Source: Zygosaccharomyces rouxii
Taxonomy: Eukaryota; Ascomycota; Saccharomycetes; Saccharomycetales; Saccharomycetaceae
Direction: 5' to 3'
Assembly (NCBI RefSeq): GCF_000026365.1
Contig: NC_012996.1
Coordinates: forward strand, 1,426,001 to 1,490,000
DNA: 64,000 bases
Below are positions 10,196-20,882 of the stretch, one piece after another. Made by a program: the position numbers and the translations under genes. The notes below the pieces were generated by a model. That model had not been told where the DNA came from. It was given only the letters and a program-made list of their open reading frames with translations, and made no database searches. Every line of letters starts with the position of its first letter. Position 1 is the stretch's first letter.

Positions 10196-11059
10196 TCTGA
10201 AAGTTTTCTCTGTTCCTACTCCTTCCTTTCCCTTATTACTATCTTTTAGTACCGATCAGTAGCTGTAGAAGTATAATATTGGCAGATTCAAAAGTGGAGG
10301 AGATCTGAGACTAAACGAAGTGAAATGGGGCCCTTCTCAAATGAAGTATAAAAGGATAAGTGCAATGCTTGTTGATCCGTGTACTGGAAGACAAGTAATC
10401 AATTCCAAACTCCCTATTGAATTCAGGATATACATATATCGAAACGCATAGTGTGGATTTTGGGATTTTTGGAATTGGTATTCACACTCGCGTTCAAACA
10501 AACTTTTGTGATGTATCACTATTGACGGGTAGGGAAGTCCGGGGAATATACGATCTCCAAATCGGCGTCAACGAATTTTGTCAATCAGTATATTATTATT
10601 GTTATTACGATGTCATATATGTAATATTTCTTATTGCTTCTTGTAATATATCAGGGAAGTTTATACTAATATGAGGTGAAATTGAATACATTGAATACGA
10701 AGATAAAATATAATAAGTAAAAGTAGTTTATTAGGTAGTTTCGAGATAAAATTAAATAATATACTATAATATAAAAATAAAATAAAATAGAATAAAACGA
10801 TGATGTTGGGCATTAGGAAATTATTAGGAGGGTTAATATTAACGATTGGCACCCCCGCTCGACTATATAATAACCACATTTGAGATGGAAAGAAAAAATA
10901 TAAAAAAAAAATTGTTCATGGCATAACAAAGAAATAAAATGTGCAGAAATTAATTATTGTATCATTAGTATCATTATCATATTATCATGGTAGTAGCAGC
11001 AAACCATTTTCTTTCTTCTCTTCTTTTCTTTATTTCCTTTCTGTTCTTCTGTCTTCGGA
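10196..11059. other. Intergenic region: GRR1 promoter and PUF2/JSN1 3' flank, no gene seen
   Basis: This is 864 bp between two tandem minus-strand genes. The open frames here are below 90 codons and AT-driven (for example 10661-10879), and none resembles a known protein. The right-hand half (about 10680-10980) is very AT-rich with ATAAAATA-type repeats and probably holds the PUF2/JSN1 3' end. The left half holds the GRR1 promoter. No RNA gene was recognised. Confidence 0.5.
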
Positions 11060-14000
11060 TTAATATCCGAACATTCCATTGTTCAGAGGAACATCCTGAG
11101 CAGAGTTCTTATTAGGGCTCATTACATTTACACCGTTGTTTCCCGGATTCGTTAGACTCAGTTGAGGTAACGATAAGTGGGTGTTGCTGTTCAAATTAAG
11201 CATATCAAATTGAGTGGTCAAATCGTCGCCATTAACAGGGTATGAACCATTATTACTATTACCGTAACCCATTGGAAACATCCCTGGAAAATTCATATAA
11301 CCAGCAGTACCTGGTGTAGCACCATTTGTATTGGCAGGAGTTTGTAAAGACGATTGGCCAGCAGAAGTTGTAGGTACCAATGGGTTCTGTCTAGAGCCAT
11401 TACTTCTTACACTGGATACTGAAAGACCTCTTAAATGGCTACCATCCTGATTTAGCACTTGTGATATGCTGGAGCGATGCTTGCTTTGGTTCCCCTGAGG
11501 TTGAGAATTGGTGGCTGCCAAACCAACTTCCTCCATTAAACGACGGTGTTGCTGAGATGGTGTGGTTTCTAACAAAACTTTACGCACTTGTTTAATCGCA
11601 TGAGTCCTTACATCATCTTCCAATAGAGACATGGTTAACACTTTATAGATAAAAGTAGGACCATAGTTGTTATCACACAAAATTTGGTGTAAAGATTGAA
11701 CCACTTCATCTGATTGTGGATTGCCAAAGATTGCCTCCAAGATATCTCTTCTAGCGCTTTCGTCACCTCTATAATTTAATACTTTGAGAACCGTTAGTGA
11801 CGCCAATCTGTGACGACAAAGTTCCACTATGTGAGTGACCAAATTGGGCGCCAAGATGGAATGTCTATGAGCTAAAGTACAAGTGTCCAAAAACCAGTTG
11901 AGTAGTAAAGTACCATTACTGTTAGTGGCCAAGTACTCAGAGTACAAAACGATCATAGAACTAATCGCCAAAGTCTGCTCAGGAGTCACCATGTCATGAG
12001 TTTCAAGACAAGCTCTTACTGCACGAGCACCGTATCTGTTTTGAGTGATTGTCCAAAAGTTGGCAATAATGCTTTCAAATATAAAACTGTTCCAAGGAAA
12101 TCCAAATTTTAGCACACATTGAATCACATAGTTACCGAATTGATCGTTAAAAAGTGGTGTACAGTACTTCTCAACACCTTTGGTCACCAACATGATTTGT
12201 CTTGGGGTGCAAGCCATTCTAATAATTTTTTGACAAGCCCAAGTACCATTCTTGTGCACACCCATCGAGGTCAAATATCTGTTTGTTTTCCTCAACATAA
12301 TATCTTTAACAATGTCCGAAGAGTGAGTAAACAATTTTTGAACGATGGTATTGCCCAAATAGTCAGAACTCAATTCCGGCAATTCATCCAACATGGCAAT
12401 GGCTAACTGTTCAATTTCTAAATCTGACAACAAATTTGCATCAATACTTTTCCTTAATTCTCTTAATTTGGGGGAATCAAAATCTCTAGGAGTCATAGGA
12501 TCAGGTAGTGGACCAAAATCACTTGTCTCTGAGGTTCCCTGGTAGTTGAGCGCATTGTTAATGAGATGTTTTGTTTGTATAGGATCATGTTCAGTTCCAA
12601 AAGAATCAATAATCTTATTCAGCACTTCCATTTGATCACTAACCACAGGTGGAGGTAGGGGGAAAGGACACTGTTCCTTTTCATTGGGAGAAACGTGTAC
12701 AAAGGAATGGTTGTAATTTTGAGATACATGTACCTGTTGCTGGTGAGATTGTTGTTGTTGCTGTTGCTGTTGCTGCGTGAAGATTGGTAATGCAACGTTG
12801 CCCTGTTGTTGAAAAGTCATCGCACCATTGAATAATTGTTCTTGCAGTAACGGTTGAGGTACAGCATCAGGTCCACTGACAGGACCCGCAGGTATAACCA
12901 ATTGTGGAGGTTGTTGATGCATGGGCAAAACCTTGGCAAAGGAGACTATACTAGGTGCACCAATCATGGACACCTCTTTCCCTTGTAGAGCATCTAGAGC
13001 CCTTATAGCACTTTCCACGGAATCGAATTCGACTAATGCCATGTTTAGACCTTTCAAAGTTCTTGCAGAAATGACAGTACCGTATTTGGAACATAAAGTT
13101 GCCAGAGAAGCACTTGTCAAATTTACTGTGTTCATCAATTGTGGTTGTTGTTGCTGTAATGAAAACACATTAGAAATAGAAATGGTATTTGTAGGCAATA
13201 AGTTGGATATTTGGTTAATGGGCGGTACCATGGTATCAGTAGAAACCCAATTGATGGATCTGGAATCTATATCATCAGTTACTAGCGGAATTTCTTGGGG
13301 TTGTGGTTGAGACAATGTAAAAACAGAAGCAGCTCTTGACCTCCCTTGTTGTTCGTAAAGAGGAGCATCAGTATAGATGCTCGATGCATTAGAATGAGAT
13401 CTCGGTCTATTGAGTACTTGATTATTAGACCACATAGAATTAGGAATTGTCAATTTTTTAGCCCCATTATTATTGTGATTGTTGAATGCTGCATTTTGAT
13501 TAATATTATTATTGTCGTTATTATGACCATTTATACTATTATTACGATTATGATTACCATTAATACCGTTATTGTTATTATTGATGTTGTTGCCACTACT
13601 ACTTGGGGGGATCGTTAATTGTGTTGCTGCTGCCTGATTATTGATACCACCCGACATAAGGGTATCCGGATAAGCTGTATTATTCGCATATTCATTCAAA
13701 GGGCATGCTTGGGGATTTGCTAATGGATTAACTTCATCTCCAAATGATGGGAAAAAACTCTGCTGTAAAGGTTGTTCAACAGGAGTTTGGTTCGCAGACC
13801 ATATGACACTTGAAGACGCTGGATTCGGTTGTAAAGAAGAAATAGACGTAACCTGTGAGTTAACCGTGTTATTTCTAGTTCTCGAAATCTGATTAGGCAT
13901 TGAAGAACTAAAAGTAAATGAGTCGTTTGAAGTTCTTGGAGGCTGAGGTCCTGCACCAGTACAGCTACCACCAGGGGCGGCACCACTGCTACCCCTACCG

Positions 14001-14515
14001 ACGCTGTAATAGTTGGAATCCGGGAAATGTACCAATCTATCTAAATCATTCGGTGGTGTCAAATTGCCAACACCATTCAATGGAGGTAGAAAGGTTTTAC
14101 TCTTGTTGGGAGTCTCTTGTAGATTTTTTGAGCCGACAGTAGATTCAGACGAGTCGTTACTAGGCATTGCTACTGTTGTTGTACCTCCTGATGATCCTCT
14201 AGAAGCGGCAGCTCCTGCTAGCGACGCCTCTACTGGTCCTCCTTCTGATGGTGATTTTCCTTGTGGCTGTTGTTGCTTCTTTGAATGATGTAATTTAGCA
14301 CTTATAGTAGGCAACAAATTGCTCAAGGTATTAGAAAATTTGCCAGCTCTTGCTCTATAAGAGCCTAATTTCTGAGGTTGTTGTTGATCAACTTGGGTAC
14401 TTGCACTCGAACTAGGATCAGGTCCCATTTCATCTTCAAAAATTGGAATTGTAATTCCGGGATCAATGACCTCAGGAATATTGGATAAATTGGTATCTGG
14501 TTTCTTTGTAGACAT
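11060..14515 (-). CDS. PUF2: Pumilio-family mRNA-binding protein, single counterpart of Puf2 and Jsn1
   Basis: Puf1/Jsn1 and Puf2 bind 3' UTRs of mRNAs for membrane and mitochondrial proteins. This 1151-residue protein combines an RRM at about residues 460-537 (VISARTLKGLNMALVEFDS) with six or more Pumilio repeats at about 720-970. The Pumilio region includes LGNTIVQKLFTHSSD, HKNGTWACQKIIRM, FGNYVIQCVLKFGFPW and NRYGARAVRACLETHD. RRM plus PUF is the particular arrangement of Jsn1/Puf2. Low-complexity Asn tracts (near residues 300-360) and Gln tracts (near 585-600) are typical of the family. The start is the first ATG (CAT at 14513-14515). S. cerevisiae has two copies (YJR091C, YPR042C), while only one is present here at the merged locus. 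Confidence 0.94.
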   Translation of the reverse strand: MSTKKPDTNLSNIPEVIDPGITIPIFEDEMGPDPSSSASTQVDQQQPQKLGSYRARAGKFSNTLSNLLPTISAKLHHSKKQQQPQGKSPSEGGPVEASLAGAAASRGSSGGTTTVAMPSNDSSESTVGSKNLQETPNKSKTFLPPLNGVGNLTPPNDLDRLVHFPDSNYYSVGRGSSGAAPGGSCTGAGPQPPRTSNDSFTFSSSMPNQISRTRNNTVNSQVTSISSLQPNPASSSVIWSANQTPVEQPLQQSFFPSFGDEVNPLANPQACPLNEYANNTAYPDTLMSGGINNQAAATQLTIPPSSSGNNINNNNNGINGNHNRNNSINGHNNDNNNINQNAAFNNHNNNGAKKLTIPNSMWSNNQVLNRPRSHSNASSIYTDAPLYEQQGRSRAASVFTLSQPQPQEIPLVTDDIDSRSINWVSTDTMVPPINQISNLLPTNTISISNVFSLQQQQPQLMNTVNLTSASLATLCSKYGTVISARTLKGLNMALVEFDSVESAIRALDALQGKEVSMIGAPSIVSFAKVLPMHQQPPQLVIPAGPVSGPDAVPQPLLQEQLFNGAMTFQQQGNVALPIFTQQQQQQQQQSHQQQVHVSQNYNHSFVHVSPNEKEQCPFPLPPPVVSDQMEVLNKIIDSFGTEHDPIQTKHLINNALNYQGTSETSDFGPLPDPMTPRDFDSPKLRELRKSIDANLLSDLEIEQLAIAMLDELPELSSDYLGNTIVQKLFTHSSDIVKDIMLRKTNRYLTSMGVHKNGTWACQKIIRMACTPRQIMLVTKGVEKYCTPLFNDQFGNYVIQCVLKFGFPWNSFIFESIIANFWTITQNRYGARAVRACLETHDMVTPEQTLAISSMIVLYSEYLATNSNGTLLLNWFLDTCTLAHRHSILAPNLVTHIVELCRHRLASLTVLKVLNYRGDESARRDILEAIFGNPQSDEVVQSLHQILCDNNYGPTFIYKVLTMSLLEDDVRTHAIKQVRKVLLETTPSQQHRRLMEEVGLAATNSQPQGNQSKHRSSISQVLNQDGSHLRGLSVSSVRSNGSRQNPLVPTTSAGQSSLQTPANTNGATPGTAGYMNFPGMFPMGYGNSNNGSYPVNGDDLTTQFDMLNLNSNTHLSLPQLSLTNPGNNGVNVMSPNKNSAQDVPLNNGMFGY

Positions 14516-16221
14516 CGTTTATCTTACTTTAGCTTCCCTTTCTTTGATTCTACCTATAGCCTTCTGCACACGAATAGATCAGCTGCAATGACAAATAGGT
14601 TCTCCTAGTAATAATAAGAGCCCTCGAGGACAGCTTTTCTGAAAGAAACAGGATAGGGATGGAGTAAAAATTGCTGGTAGAGTACACTATTATATCTCTT
14701 CTGCTATTGGGCTCGACTTGAGCAAGGTCGCGCGGATGATCCCAGTAGGTTAAGACGGGAGCGAACTTTTGAAAAAATACAATAATGTGTAATATAATAT
14801 AAACCAAAGAGACGATTCAACGACACTTCAAGTTAAAAGAAAAAAGTAAGAGACCCTAAGCGCCTATCGATTGATCCAATTAACCCTTGAATTGACCCTT
14901 TGGAAGTCTTACTTGTGAGACTTCCTGTGATTTCGACTTCTGTAGTGTATTCATATACCCGTCATGGCAAATTGGCAATCCCCCTATCCGCTTGCCTTTA
15001 GGTTCCCCGTGAAAAAGAAGGGCTAAGATTTTTTATCACCCGTATGAGCCTTCCCAAGGGATGAATGGGTTTTATTTGCCTAAAACGCATAGAATCTTTG
15101 CTAGTCATAAATTACGAAAAGTGGACTTATGACACTTGCTTTTTTTATAATATTGTTTTCCTTTTCATTCCGAGCCTCTTTCGTACTACGGCAGAATTTT
15201 GATGGTAGAAGCGGAGTAGAGTTATACCTATTTTGCCTTACGGGTCTGTATATACGTGCCTGTTGCTAGTGGTTAACGCATCTTTTTTGATCGAGTCCAC
15301 CTCCTTCTTCCTCCTCTCGGCCTCTGTCCATTGTGTACTGAAACGGAAGTACTGGCCCAACTAGTGTCACATTAAAACTTAAACAGAAATAGCCATCGGA
15401 CCACATCAAAAATAGTATTGTCAAAAGGACGCCAGACGGCGGGGGGATCAGCTAGCAGCCGAGGGAACGCATGTTTCTTCCCTTTCTTTTTCTTGATCCC
15501 ACAAATGTTTTTTGACATAATATATGCATGCGAAATTCTGCAGATCCCCGTAGATCAATCATTAGAAACCTTGCAAGAGGAATGGTAGCCATCTTGAATG
15601 TTATTTTATGATTAAGAGCATGAAAGAAGCATTTAGAGGGAGTGTCCCTACGTTTTTAATAAGAAATTTCCCTTTTTTTTTCTTTTGTAGCAAAGGATCG
15701 GCTTGTTCTTACATTTCACTGATTCCTTAACAAAATGTAAAAATTATATGCTTTAACTTCAGTTTATCAGATAAGACTCCTCGTTTCATAAGATAAAGAC
15801 TTTAAAGTTTCCAATATGATGCTCCTTGAAAAGTCTCACCTCAATATATCAATGCTATCTCATTCCAACTCATCTTTGCACTGTAAAGGAGAGACCACAT
15901 GATACACAATGGGATGTCCACATGATGTAAACACGTCGTACCGATTAGGAAAGGGGACTTTCCATTCACGACATACCGTTACAAAAAAGGAAATATGTAA
16001 ACAGTTGACTACTTAAACGATTATCAAGATCAAAGTAACGCAAGATAGAATGGCCCATTGAGCGCAGAGTTCAATTCATTGAAGGAAGAACAACAATGAG
16101 GAATCTTAAGCCGACTCGTGAGTAACATTGTTTTTCTTCACATTCTGCATTAGTTCGCACAAGTCAATCTTTATCCCATTAACTTAACTCTGTATTTCAG
16201 TTCTACACAAGCATCATCTTC
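14516..16221. other. Large intergenic region between divergent PUF2/JSN1 and BUD4
   Basis: This is 1.7 kb without a convincing gene. It must contain both promoters. A 7 bp perfect inverted repeat (GGAAGTC at 14902-14908, GACTTCC at 14919-14925) and two forkhead-type GTAAACA sites near BUD4 are noted separately. Open frames are short and unrecognised. It is longer than most intergenic gaps in the window, so an unrecognised non-coding RNA is possible, but I see no tRNA and no convincing snoRNA boxes. Confidence 0.45.
15927..16003 (+). promoter_or_regulatory. Two forkhead-type GTAAACA sites upstream of BUD4
   Basis: GTAAACA occurs at 15927-15933 and 15997-16003, 219-295 bp before the BUD4 ATG and in gene orientation. 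Between them, TTTCCTAATCGG on the minus strand resembles an Mcm1 half-palindrome with one mismatch. S. cerevisiae BUD4 belongs to the G2/M CLB2 cluster driven by Mcm1-Fkh2, so this fits, but seven-base matches are common by chance. Confidence 0.35.
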
Positions 16222-19200
16222 ATGACTCTTAATGGATCCATGGATTCACTGCTCAAAGAAATAGATGACGGAATGGAAAATTCCTCCGCACCTGAGTGGA
16301 AGCTACCTCTACAAGATATAGGTGATGAGACAATGGAGATGCTGGTTGACCATAACACAAAGGAAAATGAAAGCTTACAACAGCGTAACAAGATTAATGG
16401 AAGAAAAATAGCAGGCAGTGGAACTTCTTCACCTTTCAAGAAAACTGTCGATTTTAGTGAAGGTGTCGATTTACACGAATATACAACAACACCAGAAGAG
16501 TTTGCAACTCAACTTGAACAATATCCACAAGATGTAGATACACGTTGGAAGCGCTCACGTCCTAAACAACATCCACAACAACTACTACCTCCACTTCCTG
16601 TAAAAGAAGAGTCGGAAGATGAAGTGGAAGTGGAAGAAGAGCCCGAATTGACTATTGACGAATTAAGAGAACATGGTTTACAAGATACCAGTGCAAAATT
16701 ATCGAATGTATTGGACTCGACACAAAACATGCACCAACTTAAGCAAATGACTCAAGATGTGGATACTCGTGCTACCCAGGTGGGACAAGAATTTAATCAA
16801 AGAAAACTAAGCTTAGCGCTACAACCAACACAACAATTGACCCTAAATACACGAAGCGATGATGGATTGGAAGGCGAGGAAGATGGTAAAGAAGAGGAGG
16901 ACGAAGAAGACGAATATGAATATGAAGAAGAAAAATCCCCCATCACAGATGCCTCACCGTCAAGAATTCCTCTTGTTAATACCGTCGATATAAATAATTT
17001 CAATCTGGCAAATGTGGGAAGGCATTCACGGGTATCATCAGGTTCATCTTATGCGGGGAGCGCATCTGATTTGGAGACAACTACTATAAACGATAGGTAC
17101 AAATTATTAGAGTACAATGGTCAAATCCCTGCTGAATTACGATACAAACCATCAAATGATAACAATGTTTTATATTCACCCCCCAGAATCACCAAACATC
17201 CTAACCCATCTAACACTCAAAGCTTTACAACTGATTACGAATCTGCCAAAGAGACTGTAAACGGTTCCACATCAGATTTGGCCAGTGAAAATAGAGAAGC
17301 CTCTGTAGAGAATCTGGATATACCATCAGGTATTAGAGAAGTTTCCCCAGTGGAAGAACAAGTCCATTCCGCTGACAGTTCTCAGCATGATGATACGCTT
17401 CGTGAAGAAGATTATAAAAGCTCCAATACAACTGATGAAGATAGCGATCAATCTCGTACCTTAGACACGGATGAAGAAGAATCTAGAAGTGGAATTGAGT
17501 ATACTGATTTACATGAAGTCTCGTCATCCTACGCTTCAGAAGGTACTAACGAACACGCTCCACAAGCAGAATGTTCGAGGTTAACAGAAGATTTGAATGC
17601 ATCTATTGCTCCAGTAGAAAGTTCAAGAGTCTCTAGTGGTAATTCCCAAGTTTCTCAAGGTTCCAACACAGCGATTAAGATAGGTACTTTGAAGAGACTA
17701 TCTTCTTTGAAAGCCAGAGGCCCTCATTTACCTCCTCTAATACCAGTCGTAGGATCGGATCCTATCTTCAATGAAGACCCATTCGAAGAAGTATTTGATT
17801 CATCGGGAGACTCGTTAGATTTAACAAGGTCTGTGAAACCTTCTGATTACATCTCCATATGGCACAGTCAGGCTGATGATTTGAAATCACATTCTCCAAC
17901 CATCAGTGCGAATTCGCAATTCTCTCAAAGATCCGTTTCAAGTCAATCATCTACCAACTCTGCTCCTCATTCTGAATTTAGGTTTAAACCTAGAATTGTA
18001 AGCCGTTCCAGATATTACAATCCAGAAAACAGAGTTGTGATTCCATCTGACTCAGACGATGATGATGTGATCTACGCTGTTGATAGGGCAATGGATCCTA
18101 GAAGCAGGAACACTTTGATTTCAAAACAATTAAGAAATAGTTTAAGGAATAATCAAAAGTCTAACCCACTTAGATTGGCTGCCCTTGGACTACAAACTCA
18201 GGTTATCACCAAGGAGGAAGACGATGAACACTCGCCGTTTGACAATTATCCAATAACGTTGGCACCTGTGGGGAATAACAATATTGCACAGAGAGAAGTA
18301 CTTCCAGAAGTGAAACGAGAGGCGGACCCAACCTCAAAGTTTGATGAACTGGAAAGAGATTCAAATGCAGAACCAGCACTAATGCCTGATGCGTTTGAAT
18401 TCCAGAGTTACGAGCATTTAGCCGCTCTCGCAAATACTCCTGAAGTAAACCATGTGGAGGTACCCCAATCGTCACATGTCGAGAAAGACGAGAGTATAAT
18501 ACGTGCTAATCAAAGTAGTGGGAAGGATAAACTTCCTGCATTTTCACCAAAGTACGCAAAAGGAAGATCACCGGTAGTTATTCCTCCGCGCAGTGCAAAA
18601 AGGAATACAAATACTCCTGTTTTGACACCTCCACCCAAGAACATAAATAGAGAAGTCAGTTCACCTACTCTAGCACCTGCCTCAGGCTTCTACCGCCTTG
18701 GTGCATCTCCTTTGGGATTTAAAAGTGCAAGAGAGAACAATTCTGCAGCTTTCGGATCCTTCACCAATGAGTATGAATTTCCACCAGCGCCTTTGGCCAC
18801 GCAAACGGCAACGAAGCAATCGCCTGAAGGCTCTCAAAGGAACACGGGTGTTGATGAACTTCTAATCAAGGAACCTGAGGAATTGGATATACGATCTTCC
18901 CTCCCAGATAGTGGCTTAGCTGATGACTTGGGACACTATTTCGAAGCATTAAGTTTTGATGACCATTCAGCCTCAGAGTCAATGAAAATGGAGAGAGGCG
19001 GTTATAACATTTGGAACGAAGAATATGATTTAATAGAGAGTGGCAACAGAAAGTCTTCAGTGCCTTCAGAAGTATTGAACAGATTATTAGAATCTGAAAC
19101 TGGCATAGACAAGGTAGATACCAATCAATCTAGAAACTCTGAATCTAGTCAAGGGTATATCAAGACTCCAATGGATGACGTCTTCATTGGTAGAGGTCTC

Positions 19201-20760
19201 AGTGTCAATGGACTTGAAGCGGTTGTTAGCAACGAAGAAGCAAGCGAGAGAAATTCGGTTTTATTCGATGAATTCCATGATGGGAATCTTTACCAAACTC
19301 CAATCCACAGTCCGATGAGTAAAGTACATGTAAGGAGTCCCTTCAAAGCCGTGAGTCCAAGCAAATCTCCTGTTCATGAAATTAAGAAAACACAAGATAA
19401 GCAAGTGAACGAAAAGCAAAAAGTCGTTCCTCGTACACCACCATCGTTAGAGGCACTACAATCAGAAGCACTTTCGGACTCTACACCTGACTTAGAACCT
19501 GATAGTAAGCTTGAAGACATTTCTAAACCAGTGAATAATTCCACAATTACCGAGGAGGCAGAAGAAGAAACTACAGAAGATTTATCTGGTGTTGAACAGG
19601 ATCGTGCTTTAGCCGCCGAGAAGACAAAACCTTCTGGATCGGCTGAAGCTGTTTTACCAGAGGAAGTCAGGGCTGCGGATCGCGAGGTATTCCCAGATTC
19701 AGGCACTTTGTACTTGAAATTGAAAGGTATATCTGGAATAATGTTACATGGAGTTAAACGCCGTAAAGCCCAATTCGCTCTTGAATTTGACAATGGGAAG
19801 AATGTCGCTCAAAGTCCGTGGCAACCGATGACAGAAAACGGTTACATTGATTTAAACAGAGAATTTGAAGTTCTTCTGGATAAGAATCCAAAGAATCAAG
19901 GTAAAATCATCATGACTTTGAAATGCCGTTATGAGAAGATCGTTTATGAGCCAGAGGTAGAAGAAGTAATAGAGAGAGTCCCCATAACCTCGAAAAAGAA
20001 ACTGTTTGGTAAAAAGAAGGAACATTACCAATATGAAAAGAAATTGGTCACTAAACCACCTAAAGAAGATGAATGGGAGTACATCTTTGCCCGTGACGGA
20101 TCTTTCGGTCGTTGCGAGTTGGTTCTTGATAAAGATTTCCTAGATCATGCTAGATTCCAAGTTAAAACGATTAAGTTGGATGTTAAAAACGAATGGGCAC
20201 GTCAATATGAACCATCCAACAAAAAACCACACCAGCTACCACGTAGAGCTCCTTATATCATTGGTAAATTGAAGCTAGACACCTGTTATTTATCCAGATC
20301 TTCTGCCCTTGAGAAATTCCCCAAATCTCTAGCCATTGCTCTAGGTATTATGTCCAAATATGAGTCACAACAAAGTATATCCAAGGAAGGATATTTGATA
20401 CAAGAAGGTGGTGATCTTGGTGATGATGTTGCCAGAAGATTTTTCAAACTACAGGGTAATAAATTGATCGGTTATCATGAAGTTACCAGAAAGGCAAAGA
20501 TAATAGTAAATTTGCTAAAAGTCTCTGATGTTGTGGGACCAACAGATATTAATAATGAAACCTTCAATGAGGATCCGGGGGCTCAAAGTTGCTTTCATTT
20601 AGTTTTCTCCAACAAAGAGACCATTACTTTTGATACAGAATTTTCCACAGATGAAAAATACGACTGGTATCTAAAAGTCAAAAGTGTTGTAGACTTGAAC
20701 AAAAGTCATCAACCATGGGTTAAGGCATTTCATGAGAGCTTTATTGTCAATAGTGTGTAA
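16222..20760 (+). CDS. BUD4: Bud4, anillin-like bud-site selection and septin-ring protein with PH domain
   Basis: Bud4 marks the axial bud site and stabilises septin rings at the mother-bud neck. The 1512-residue product (S. cerevisiae 1447) begins with the conserved segment MDSLLKEIDDGMENS near residue 7, then WKLPLQDIGDETMEMLVDHN. A long acidic, Ser-rich disordered region follows, with repeated short motifs including QDVDTR at about residues 97 and 179. An anillin-homology region starts near residue 1163 (LYLKLKGISGIMLHGVKRRK). A PH domain occupies about 1380-1500 (KEGYLIQEGGDLGDDVARR through the terminal helix KYDWYLKVKSVVDL). The start is the first ATG in frame and fits the homologue's N-terminus. 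Confidence 0.95.
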   Translation: MTLNGSMDSLLKEIDDGMENSSAPEWKLPLQDIGDETMEMLVDHNTKENESLQQRNKINGRKIAGSGTSSPFKKTVDFSEGVDLHEYTTTPEEFATQLEQYPQDVDTRWKRSRPKQHPQQLLPPLPVKEESEDEVEVEEEPELTIDELREHGLQDTSAKLSNVLDSTQNMHQLKQMTQDVDTRATQVGQEFNQRKLSLALQPTQQLTLNTRSDDGLEGEEDGKEEEDEEDEYEYEEEKSPITDASPSRIPLVNTVDINNFNLANVGRHSRVSSGSSYAGSASDLETTTINDRYKLLEYNGQIPAELRYKPSNDNNVLYSPPRITKHPNPSNTQSFTTDYESAKETVNGSTSDLASENREASVENLDIPSGIREVSPVEEQVHSADSSQHDDTLREEDYKSSNTTDEDSDQSRTLDTDEEESRSGIEYTDLHEVSSSYASEGTNEHAPQAECSRLTEDLNASIAPVESSRVSSGNSQVSQGSNTAIKIGTLKRLSSLKARGPHLPPLIPVVGSDPIFNEDPFEEVFDSSGDSLDLTRSVKPSDYISIWHSQADDLKSHSPTISANSQFSQRSVSSQSSTNSAPHSEFRFKPRIVSRSRYYNPENRVVIPSDSDDDDVIYAVDRAMDPRSRNTLISKQLRNSLRNNQKSNPLRLAALGLQTQVITKEEDDEHSPFDNYPITLAPVGNNNIAQREVLPEVKREADPTSKFDELERDSNAEPALMPDAFEFQSYEHLAALANTPEVNHVEVPQSSHVEKDESIIRANQSSGKDKLPAFSPKYAKGRSPVVIPPRSAKRNTNTPVLTPPPKNINREVSSPTLAPASGFYRLGASPLGFKSARENNSAAFGSFTNEYEFPPAPLATQTATKQSPEGSQRNTGVDELLIKEPEELDIRSSLPDSGLADDLGHYFEALSFDDHSASESMKMERGGYNIWNEEYDLIESGNRKSSVPSEVLNRLLESETGIDKVDTNQSRNSESSQGYIKTPMDDVFIGRGLSVNGLEAVVSNEEASERNSVLFDEFHDGNLYQTPIHSPMSKVHVRSPFKAVSPSKSPVHEIKKTQDKQVNEKQKVVPRTPPSLEALQSEALSDSTPDLEPDSKLEDISKPVNNSTITEEAEEETTEDLSGVEQDRALAAEKTKPSGSAEAVLPEEVRAADREVFPDSGTLYLKLKGISGIMLHGVKRRKAQFALEFDNGKNVAQSPWQPMTENGYIDLNREFEVLLDKNPKNQGKIIMTLKCRYEKIVYEPEVEEVIERVPITSKKKLFGKKKEHYQYEKKLVTKPPKEDEWEYIFARDGSFGRCELVLDKDFLDHARFQVKTIKLDVKNEWARQYEPSNKKPHQLPRRAPYIIGKLKLDTCYLSRSSALEKFPKSLAIALGIMSKYESQQSISKEGYLIQEGGDLGDDVARRFFKLQGNKLIGYHEVTRKAKIIVNLLKVSDVVGPTDINNETFNEDPGAQSCFHLVFSNKETITFDTEFSTDEKYDWYLKVKSVVDLNKSHQPWVKAFHESFIVNSV

Positions 20761-20882
20761 TACTTATTATATTTTGACGTTCTAATTTGAAGATAGGTAT
20801 GTATAATTACTTCAACCAAATATTTTACATTAATTCATTACAACTTGTAAAAATCTATACATAAAAAACTGGGGATAAGCAG

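Noticed and set aside
16096..16200. Possible 5' intron of BUD4 (ATG at 16096, GTGAGT, then TTTCAG at 16195-16200)
   Set aside because: There is no TACTAAC branch site, the donor is not yeast-like, and the ATG at 16222 already gives the conserved N-terminus.
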